From Phycisphaerae bacterium (lineage in GTDB: Bacteria > Planctomycetota > Phycisphaerae > Sedimentisphaerales > SG8-4): DNA of 9,329 nt. The position numbers and the translations under genes were made by a program. Below are positions 1 through 5,345 of this stretch, in pieces (position 1 is the first letter of the stretch; each line of letters begins with the position of its first letter). The stretch is from contig JAUXAH010000058.1 of NCBI GenBank assembly GCA_030614945.1, forward strand, positions 1 to 9,329, read 5' to 3'. A model generated the notes under the pieces. The model saw nothing but the letters and a program-made list of their open reading frames with translations, had not been told where the DNA came from and ran no database searches.

Positions 1-135
1 CTGATCCGCCGGTCGCATTTATTTATTAATTCGGCTAAAATTTTTACTTGCCTCCTTAGAGACTTTTTGGTATTAGCAATTTATTGTGCAAGATTAGGCG
101 GCTCGTTGTGGCTTGCAAAGGATTAGACGCAGATT

Positions 136-198
136 ACGCTGATTAACGCAGATTGGTTAATTAAAAAACATTTTCAGCGAAATCTGCGAAATCAGCGT
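136..198. repeat. Imperfect inverted repeat, dispersed-repeat type (acgctgatt / aatcagcgt)
   Basis: The left arm at 136-154 (acgctgatt-aa-cgcagatt) pairs with the right arm at 181-198 (aatctgcg-a-aatcagcgt). Seventeen base pairs form, interrupted only by one small internal loop, around a 26-base AT-rich spacer. Just before the left arm, at 126-135, lies a further acgcagatt-like unit, so the left side reads as about three copies of a 10-base acgcagatta-like motif. From memory, sequences of this kind recur between genes in many environmental bacterial genomes. A transcript could fold into a hairpin, but no T-run follows, so it is not an intrinsic terminator. Confidence 0.75.
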
Positions 199-221
199 CG
201 AAAAATAGGAACCCTTCAGTA

Positions 222-233
222 GGGAGGCGAGAA
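222..233 (+). promoter_or_regulatory. Ribosome binding site of the TPR lipoprotein gene
   Basis: GGGAGG at 222-227 stands six bases before ATG 234. It is one of the two clear Shine-Dalgarno sequences in the window, and it supports this start despite the unusually long stretch before the signal peptide core. Confidence 0.75.
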
Positions 234-941
234 ATGAGTGGCGAACAGAACGGAACCCACAGGTTTACACGTGTGGTAATATTCCCCATACGTAAGTATG
301 AGGTTGGCACAAGCCGGGTGTGGGCTTATGCTCTTTTGTTTTTATGTTCTTTTACTCTTCTCTTACTTAGCGGCTGTAACTCATTTGGTAGGGCCGGAAG
401 ATCGAAACCCGATGAGGTCGCAAGGACGCCGGCTGAAGAGAAGAAGGCCAGGTTACTCAAGCGGCTCGACCGCAAATTTGAAAATCCCGATGCGCATTTT
501 GAGCTGGGCCGGTTGTATCAGGCTGACGGACTGTGGGCTCAGGCAGAGTATTATTACAATAACGTTTTGAGTTTCGACCCCGTTCACAGGGGAGCGCAGG
601 CGGCGAGGGTAAAGGCGCTGCTGGCCGGCGGCGATACAGCCAAGGCGGAACTCTTAGCCGATGAGTATATGAATCAGGCTTCTACTTCGGCAGAGAAGTC
701 ACTTCTGCTTGCACTGGCGTTTCAGGAACAGGAGCTTGATGAGTATGCATTGGCTTGTTATCAGCGGGCGCTTCATTTGTCGCCGAATTCGCCCAGGATT
801 AACAGGCAGATCGGCTACTATTATTTGAGCAAGAACGAAGACGCCCGTGCGAAGGACTTTTTGGTCCGCAGTTTCAATCTTAATCGCAACCAGCCGGACG
901 TAGCTCGTGAGCTGGGCCGACTCGGTGTGGTGATAGAATAG
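234..941 (+). CDS. TPR-repeat lipoprotein (tetratricopeptide repeat protein)
   Basis: This is a 235-residue protein predicted to be a lipid-anchored scaffold at the cell envelope. A hydrophobic segment at residues 31-46 ends in a lipobox (LLSGC) with the lipidated cysteine at 48. The n-region before it is long, about 30 residues. A charged linker follows at 55-82. Residues 84-221 read as about four tetratricopeptide helices-turn-helices: AHFELGRLYQ and AEYYYNNVLSFDP (about 84-117), a degenerate unit (118-151), then ALACYQRALHLSPNSP and its flanks (154-187) and INRQIGYYYLSK (188-221). TPR domains bind other proteins and have no catalysis of their own, so the partner is unknown. The gene stands alone, with a terminator about 190 bases downstream. 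The fold call is firm; the role is open. Confidence 0.85.
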   Translation: MSGEQNGTHRFTRVVIFPIRKYEVGTSRVWAYALLFLCSFTLLLLSGCNSFGRAGRSKPDEVARTPAEEKKARLLKRLDRKFENPDAHFELGRLYQADGLWAQAEYYYNNVLSFDPVHRGAQAARVKALLAGGDTAKAELLADEYMNQASTSAEKSLLLALAFQEQELDEYALACYQRALHLSPNSPRINRQIGYYYLSKNEDARAKDFLVRSFNLNRNQPDVARELGRLGVVIE

Positions 942-981
942 AAAGGCAGCGAAAGACTGAGAAGAGCACCAAAAAGCTGGA

Positions 982-1115
982 CAAAATTGTGGAGTAGTCC
1001 GACAAAGAAAATTAAAAATTAAATATCAAAATGCAAAATTAAGGAGGTCATCGCCGCAAAGGGGCGATTCCACAATTTTGATTTTTAATCTTTGATTTTT
1101 GCATTTTTTAATATC
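982..1115. repeat. Composite AT-rich inverted repeat, dispersed-repeat type
   Basis: A perfect 12-base inverted repeat brackets the left part: caaaattgtgga at 982-993 and tccacaattttg at 1069-1080. A small GC hairpin sits between the arms at 1050-1068 (atcgcc, a 7-base loop, ggcgat). The flanks are low-complexity blocks: attaaaaattaaatatcaaaatgc-like sequence at 1011-1040 on the left, and its approximate reverse complement (atttttaat, ttgatttttgcat) at 1081-1110 on the right. Similar AT-rich 'attaaaaatt' sequence appears inside the start of ftsK (5425-5462). It looks like a dispersed repeat family rather than a gene. Confidence 0.6.
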
Positions 1116-1133
1116 GTACCCTGGTATTTTTTC

Positions 1134-1170
1134 GCCCCGTGGTGAACGGATGCGCTGCGGGGCTTTTTTT
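1134..1170 (+). terminator. Rho-independent terminator
   Basis: The stem gccccg at 1134-1139 pairs with cggggc at 1158-1163. It extends inward through G-U and G-C pairs to about 11 bp around an 8-base loop. Seven T residues follow at 1164-1170. The T-run exists only on the + strand, so it would stop transcription from the TPR side before the symporter gene. Confidence 0.85.
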
Positions 1171-1172
1171 AA

Positions 1173-1200
1173 TTTACTATTTGCTATTTACTATTTACTA
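1173..1200. repeat. Four tandem copies of a 7-mer, TTTRCTA
   Basis: The copies are TTTACTA (1173-1179), TTTGCTA (1180-1186), TTTACTA (1187-1193) and TTTACTA (1194-1200), directly after the terminator. Short tandem repeats of this kind may vary in copy number between strains. The position, 65 bp before the symporter start, puts the array in the probable promoter region. Confidence 0.85.
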
Positions 1201-1264
1201 TTGCTTCCTGACTTCTGAATTCTCGTGTTCTTTTTAATAGTCAATAGAAAATAATCGATAATCA

Positions 1265-2977
1265 ATGCCAAAGCTGGGATTGCACATTGCGGATGTTTTT
1301 GTGTTGGGGTTGTATCTTATCGGGATCACCATTATTGGTGTTTGGGCTGCGAGGAGGATAAAGAACGTCGCCGATTTCTTTATGCCCCGCAGATTCGGCA
1401 AGGCGATGATGATAATGCATGCTTTCGGAACCGGCACCCATTCCGACCAGGCTGTCAGCGTCGCTTCAAAGAGCTACACAAACGGCCTCTCCGGTATATG
1501 GTATCAGTGGCTGTGGTTGTTCGCAACCCCGTTTTACTGGCTGATTGCACCGGTAATGAGACGTTTCAGGGCTATAACAACCGCAGATGTCTTCGAGGCC
1601 AGGTTCAGCCCCAGCGTTTCGATGTTATTTGCCGCCGTGGGGATGTTGAACCTTGCGATTAATATTGGCGTCATGCTCAAAGGCTCCGGTGCGGTTGTCC
1701 AGGCAAGTACGGGCGGTCTTGTTTCTTCCAATATCGCTATCGCTGTGATGACTGTAATGTTTGTCATCTACGGAATGGCCGGCGGACTGGGCGCGGCCAT
1801 CATCACCGACTTCATCCAGGGGGTGCTAACCATTATTTTCTCTTTTCTGCTGCTGCCTATCATCTTCAATGCAGTTGGCGGCCTTGATGGAATACGCGCA
1901 GCAATACCAAATCCGGACGAGATGTTTTCTCTCGTAGCCCCCGGTGAGATTGGGTTTTTCTACATTGTCGTGATTGCTTTCAACGGGCTGGTTGGAATTG
2001 TTACTCAACCGCACACTATGGGTAACTGTGCCGCCGGCAGAACCGAGATGGAAGGCAGGGTCGGATGGATGTTTGGAAATTTCATTAAGCGATTCTGCAC
2101 GATAGCGTGGTGTCTGACAGGACTTGCAGCTGTTGTCTATTTCACCGGTCGCGAAGTTGAGCCGGACCATATCTTTGGGCTGGTGGCAGCAGACTTTCTG
2201 CCCAAAATATTACCCGGCGTCCTCGGTCTTTTCCTCGCAGCCCTTTTGGCTTCTGTGATGAGCTCCTGCGACTCATTTATGATTGCATCATCAGGTTTGT
2301 TCACGGAAAACATCTACAAACGCTTGAAACCTGATAAAACCCAGAAGCATTACGTTTTTGTTGCCCGGGTTACGGCCCTGTTAATAGTCACCGGCGGGGT
2401 GGCTTTTGCTTATCGGCTGCCCAATGTTGTGAAGGGCCTTGAGATATTCTGGAAGATTTCGCCGATGATGGGTATTGCGTTCTGGCTGGGGCTTTTCTGG
2501 AGGCGCACCACGGTAGCCGGTGCCTGGGCCGCAACGCTCACCGCGTTCGGCTTCTGGTGGCTTACCGAGCAGGGTTTCTTCATCTCGTGGCTGGGGGGCC
2601 TTCCAGTGGCCGAGTCGCTGCGATTTGTTTTCGTTAAGAACGGTACGCCGGAGATTTACCTGCCCTGGCAGATGGTTTTCTACCTGACCGCAGGATTGAT
2701 TGCTGGAATAGTCGTGAGTCTGTTCACCAGGCCGGTCGATAAGAAAAAGCTTGACAATTTCTATGCACTGGTGCGAACGCCTGTCAAGCCGGGCGAGCAG
2801 GTATCTGCCCCCTGCACTTTGCCGTCCGATGCCGTTGTTCCTGAAAAGCGAAACATTTTTCCAAACACCAGTCTCGAAATACCCATTCCATCGCTTACGT
2901 CGGTGCTCGGGTTCCTGGCTGGCTGGGGATGCGTCGCCGCGATCATTTACTCGGTTTATCTGATAGCAAAGGTGTAA
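1265..2977 (+). CDS. Sodium:solute symporter, SSS family (SGLT-like)
   Basis: This 570-residue inner-membrane protein should import a small solute, most likely a sugar or sugar acid, using the sodium gradient. Many hydrophobic segments fit the family's LeuT-type fold: one at 8-29, a run of them through about 480, and an extra C-terminal one at 546-568 after a soluble linker (490-540). Family hallmarks are the GGLGAAIITDFIQG block at 173-186 (compare GGL-x-A-x-x-TD-x-x-Q) and the LLASVMSSCDS...GLFTENIYK stretch at 328-351, which matches the TM8 region where the second sodium is bound. The ATG at 1265 has no Shine-Dalgarno, but the first helix begins at once after it, so the start is reasonable. 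It precedes the DUF1080 and epimerase genes, which suggests a carbohydrate or uronate substrate; that is inference. Confidence 0.92.
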   Translation: MPKLGLHIADVFVLGLYLIGITIIGVWAARRIKNVADFFMPRRFGKAMMIMHAFGTGTHSDQAVSVASKSYTNGLSGIWYQWLWLFATPFYWLIAPVMRRFRAITTADVFEARFSPSVSMLFAAVGMLNLAINIGVMLKGSGAVVQASTGGLVSSNIAIAVMTVMFVIYGMAGGLGAAIITDFIQGVLTIIFSFLLLPIIFNAVGGLDGIRAAIPNPDEMFSLVAPGEIGFFYIVVIAFNGLVGIVTQPHTMGNCAAGRTEMEGRVGWMFGNFIKRFCTIAWCLTGLAAVVYFTGREVEPDHIFGLVAADFLPKILPGVLGLFLAALLASVMSSCDSFMIASSGLFTENIYKRLKPDKTQKHYVFVARVTALLIVTGGVAFAYRLPNVVKGLEIFWKISPMMGIAFWLGLFWRRTTVAGAWAATLTAFGFWWLTEQGFFISWLGGLPVAESLRFVFVKNGTPEIYLPWQMVFYLTAGLIAGIVVSLFTRPVDKKKLDNFYALVRTPVKPGEQVSAPCTLPSDAVVPEKRNIFPNTSLEIPIPSLTSVLGFLAGWGCVAAIIYSVYLIAKV

Positions 2978-3033
2978 TGTATTGTGTATAATGATTGCAG
3001 TTTTTTTACCTCATATTAGTTGTGTAGCGAGGC

Positions 3034-3047
3034 AAAAGGAGAAAATT
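3034..3047 (+). promoter_or_regulatory. Ribosome binding site that sets the DUF1080 start
   Basis: AGGAG at 3037-3041 lies six bases before ATG 3048. An in-frame ATG further up, at 2982, has no such site and would put 22 extra residues before a normal lipoprotein signal peptide. The downstream start is therefore preferred. Confidence 0.8.
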
Positions 3048-3698
3048 ATGTTGCGCAAATTCCTCACTGTTGTATGTATGGTAATACTGACTTTGTCAGC
3101 AGGTTGTCGGCAGCCCGTTGAAGGTGACAAAACAGATGCAGACCGGGCCAAAGAGGGTTTTCTGCCAATCTTCAATGGCAGGGACCTGACCGGCTGGGAG
3201 GCGGTCGGCAATGCCAGATGGGCCGTCGAAGACGGCGCCCTTGTTGGCACTCAGGGCGACGACAATGCCCCCGGCGACCTGTTCACGAAAGCGGAGTACA
3301 GCGATTTTCTGCTGACCGTTACCTACCGCGTCCAGTGGCCCTGCAACACCGGCGTCTGGTTCCGTTACCAGTCGGCCTCGAAGGCGTACCAGGCCGACAT
3401 CCTCGAATACAAGGACCCCGAGCGCTATTCGGGCACGCTCTACTGCCCCGGCAAGATGTTCCTTGCTATGAATACGGACAAGACGCTCGTGAATCGTGAC
3501 GGCTGGAACACGATGCAGGTTCAGGCCGAGGCCGACCACATTCAGATATGGCTTAACGGCCGCCAGGTCGCCGACGTCCACGACGACACCAGTGATTCAG
3601 GCCGCATCGGCTTTCAGGTCCATCCCGGAGCGGAGTTCGGCCCGATGAAAATCATCGTCCGCGAGCTATTGCTCAAACCGCTGAGAAGCAGCGATTAA
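3048..3698 (+). CDS. DUF1080 lipoprotein (3-keto-disaccharide hydrolase family)
   Basis: This 216-residue protein has a short signal peptide (basic LRK, hydrophobic core 5-16) and a lipobox LSAGC with cysteine 20, so it should be anchored at the envelope. The rest is one DUF1080 domain (PF06439), a concanavalin-like beta sandwich. It starts with FLPIFNGRDLTGW (38-50) and W-x-VEDGALVG (58-67), then has NTGVWFRYQ (100-108), DILEY (117-121), DGWNTMQV (151-158), IQIWLNGRQVADV (165-177) and GRIGFQVHPG (185-194). Family members have been assigned to 3-keto-glycoside cleavage, a non-classical route of glycoside breakdown, and are abundant in planctomycetes. I infer envelope-located action on glycosides for this copy. 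The gene lies 70 bp behind the symporter and 77 bp before the epimerase, consistent with one transcript. Confidence 0.88.
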   Translation: MLRKFLTVVCMVILTLSAGCRQPVEGDKTDADRAKEGFLPIFNGRDLTGWEAVGNARWAVEDGALVGTQGDDNAPGDLFTKAEYSDFLLTVTYRVQWPCNTGVWFRYQSASKAYQADILEYKDPERYSGTLYCPGKMFLAMNTDKTLVNRDGWNTMQVQAEADHIQIWLNGRQVADVHDDTSDSGRIGFQVHPGAEFGPMKIIVRELLLKPLRSSD

Positions 3699-3716
3699 GA
3701 GTCTTGATGGTATCGA

Positions 3717-3750
3717 ACGATAGAGATTGCTTCGCTTCGCTCGCAATGAC
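3717..3750. repeat. Short dispersed repeat with hairpin (attgc..gcaat)
   Basis: The sequence agattgcttcgcttcgctc followed by gcaatgac fills much of the gap between the DUF1080 and epimerase genes. Arms attgc (3726-3730) and gcaat (3743-3747) can pair around ttcgcttcgctc. The reverse strand would read as a HCERSEAIS-type peptide, a spurious translation I recall from many unrelated genomes, which marks it as a widespread non-coding repeat. It breaks up an otherwise operon-like gap. Confidence 0.7.
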
Positions 3751-3775
3751 AACCAATGGAAGGGAAAACTAACGT

Positions 3776-5101
3776 ATGATTTTGGAAAAATTTTCGTTCG
3801 GAATTGGTGACAGGTTCTGCCGGCAGGGAAAGGCCCAGCTTGCTGCCCTGATGAAGGCAAAACAGGAGGGTGTCAGCATTACGCCTGTCTGGAACAAGTC
3901 GGCCAGGGAGCATAGTATTATAGGCACGAGGCCGTCGGACACACGCAGAGAGGCCGATGAGGCCGTCCGTGCCTGCGGGTGGGATGGCCCCTATTTTGTC
4001 GATGCCGACCATATCGGGCTGGGCAACGTTGATGAGTTCATTGAATCCAGCGACTTTTTCACGCTTGACGTTGCCGATTTTATCGGTGAGCCGGCGGACA
4101 AAAGTGATGTGAATTCTTTTTTCCAGAAGCACAAGAGGTTCATCGGCTCGCTGACGATTGACGGCGTGGATGAGACTTTTGACATTACCGAAAAGCGGCT
4201 CAGGACAATAGCAGATAAGTTTCTGTTGGCAGTTAAGCAGGCCGGCAAAATCTACCGGCATATTGAGGCAGCCAGGGGCGCCGACAATTTCGTTACCGAG
4301 GTTTCGATGGACGAGACTCTATTGCCGCAGACGCCGGTCGAAATGTTTTTTATTCTCGCCGCCATTGCTGACGAGGGCATCCCGGCCCGGACGATTGCGC
4401 CGAAATTCACAGGACGTTTCAATAAGGGCGTGGACTATGTCGGTGATGTGACCTTGTTCGCGAAAGAGTTTGAAGGTGACCTCGCAGTGGTCGCTTTTGC
4501 GATCAAAGAATTTGGCTTGCCTGAGAACCTCAAACTGAGCGTACACTCCGGCAGCGATAAGTTCTCAATTTATGGGCCGATAGCCAAGGCACTGAAGAAA
4601 TTCGATGCGGGCCCCGTTAGAAATGAGTCTCCAGGTCGGACTGGCGCAGCTTCGGTACGGACTTCTAACGGGGCGGGTCTTCATCTTAAGACTGCAGGCA
4701 CGACCTGGCTGGAAGAGCTCATCGGCCTGGCAATAGCCGGCGGTGACGGACTTGCCATTGCCAGGGAAGTGTATGCGAATGCACTTTCGCGAATAGATGA
4801 GCTTTGTGCCCCATACGCCACGGTGGTTGATATCGACAGGGAGAAACTGCCCGCACCCAAAATCGTTGAGCGTTGGGACGAGGAAGCATTTGCCTCGGCA
4901 CTGCGACATGACCAATCATGTGAGAGATACAATCCCAGCTTCCGGCAGCTTATGCACTTATCATACAAGATTGCCGCTGAAATGGGCGAGCGCTATTTGA
5001 ATGCGCTGGCCAAATATGAGGACATAATCGCCCGGAACGTGACGGAAAATATTTACGAACGGCATATAAAACCTATCTTTATGGGGCTGGACAAGTCATA
5101 A
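3776..5101 (+). CDS. uxaE: Tagaturonate epimerase family protein, UxaE-like, with in-frame palindromic insertion
   Basis: This 441-residue cytosolic enzyme matches the UxaE family, which interconverts D-tagaturonate and D-fructuronate in hexuronate catabolism. Recognisable blocks are VTEVSMDET (173-181), TPVEMFFIL (186-194), TIAPKFTGRFNKGVDYVGD (206-224), LKLSVHSGSDKFSIY (252-266) and LHLKTAGTTWLEEL (302-315). The acidic, His and Lys residues in these blocks are candidate metal- or substrate-binding positions; I have not assigned them individually. Residues 280-301 are an extra 22-residue stretch coded by a 66-bp palindromic sequence between DAG and LHLK. Without it the protein would be 419 residues. 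The reading frame is intact. A GGAAGGG at 3758-3764 is a rather distant ribosome binding site, 11 bases from the ATG. The symporter and DUF1080 genes upstream support a sugar-acid pathway, but no other uronate gene is in view. Confidence 0.85.
   Translation: MILEKFSFGIGDRFCRQGKAQLAALMKAKQEGVSITPVWNKSAREHSIIGTRPSDTRREADEAVRACGWDGPYFVDADHIGLGNVDEFIESSDFFTLDVADFIGEPADKSDVNSFFQKHKRFIGSLTIDGVDETFDITEKRLRTIADKFLLAVKQAGKIYRHIEAARGADNFVTEVSMDETLLPQTPVEMFFILAAIADEGIPARTIAPKFTGRFNKGVDYVGDVTLFAKEFEGDLAVVAFAIKEFGLPENLKLSVHSGSDKFSIYGPIAKALKKFDAGPVRNESPGRTGAASVRTSNGAGLHLKTAGTTWLEELIGLAIAGGDGLAIAREVYANALSRIDELCAPYATVVDIDREKLPAPKIVERWDEEAFASALRHDQSCERYNPSFRQLMHLSYKIAAEMGERYLNALAKYEDIIARNVTENIYERHIKPIFMGLDKS
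4607..4677. repeat. In-frame palindromic insertion element inside uxaE
   Basis: Perfect 12-base inverted arms GCCCCGTTAGAA (4611-4622) and TTCTAACGGGGC (4663-4674) enclose 40 bases. A direct repeat GCGGG occurs at 4607-4611 and again at 4673-4677, exactly 66 bases apart. This is what a small insertion plus a 5-bp target duplication would leave. Removing one 66-bp unit restores the frame and a continuous conserved junction (D-A-G-L-H-L-K). The inserted peptide is rich in Arg, Ser, Gly and Thr, as expected of a flexible surface loop. No transposase is nearby, so if mobile it would move in trans. Confidence 0.82.
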
Positions 5102-5123
5102 GTGCACAAGTGCACAAGTGCAC
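5100..5123. repeat. Three perfect tandem copies of AAGTGCAC overlapping the uxaE stop codon
   Basis: The octamer runs 5100-5107, 5108-5115 and 5116-5123. The first two bases of the first copy are the last two bases of the uxaE TAA stop (5099-5101). The unit contains the palindrome GTGCAC. It may be a dispersed intergenic repeat whose edge abuts the coding sequence. Confidence 0.85.
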
Positions 5124-5345
5124 AGGTCGCGGTTTGTTTTGTAGGATTGCTGCGGGATGGTTAAGTTAAGCACCCCCCAAACAAGTTTGAGGGCGCCACC
5201 CGGCGGGTCTTCGAGACGGCGGACTTTGAGGGTTTTGGGCTGCCGGTTGTAAGGGGGTTCTGGGTGGGTAATTGTGCAGAGAAGGGGGAAAACTGGCCGA
5301 TATAGACTCGTGAGATGTAGTGCTGGCTGTGTGCGCTGAGTTAGT
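5124..5345. other. Intergenic region upstream of ftsK, no gene seen
   Basis: These 222 bases carry no convincing gene. The stretch about 5172-5235 is GC-rich and partly self-complementary (cgcc-accc-ggcg at 5193-5204). From about 5220 the + strand is markedly G- and T-rich, with ggg runs near 5229, 5252 and 5284. No T-run terminator for the upstream group and no clear promoter for ftsK can be named. Confidence 0.5.

Larger units (their letters stand above)
1..233. other. Non-coding leader region upstream of the TPR lipoprotein gene
   Basis: I find no convincing reading frame on either strand here. The first 120 bases are AT-rich and show no promoter I would defend. The second half holds an imperfect inverted repeat (136-198, listed separately). 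The last bases hold the ribosome binding site of the following gene. The promoter of the TPR gene may lie here, but no clear -35/-10 pair is visible. Confidence 0.6.
942..1264. other. Repeat-rich 323-bp intergenic region
   Basis: No gene is supported here. In order the gap holds an inverted-repeat stretch (982-1080), further AT-rich repeat sequence (1081-1115), an intrinsic terminator (1134-1170), a tandem heptamer (1173-1200) and an AT-rich leader to the symporter start at 1265. The promoter of the downstream group probably lies in 1171-1264, but I cannot name its elements. Confidence 0.7.

Noticed and set aside
298..570. Second + strand frame within the TPR gene
   Set aside because: It is a shadow of the TPR lipoprotein, whose ribosome binding site, lipobox and repeats are convincing.
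1173..1200. Tandem TTTRCTA units as a CRISPR array
   Set aside because: The units are seven bases with no spacers; this is a simple tandem repeat. The same reasoning excludes 5100-5123.
2982..3047. Upstream in-frame ATG giving a 238-residue form of the DUF1080 protein
   Set aside because: There is no ribosome binding site at 2982, whereas AGGAG precedes ATG 3048 at ideal spacing and gives a normal lipoprotein signal peptide.
3695..4261. 188-codon open frame on the minus strand
   Set aside because: It lies opposite the conserved uxaE coding sequence and begins or ends in a dispersed repeat; the peptide shows no domain.
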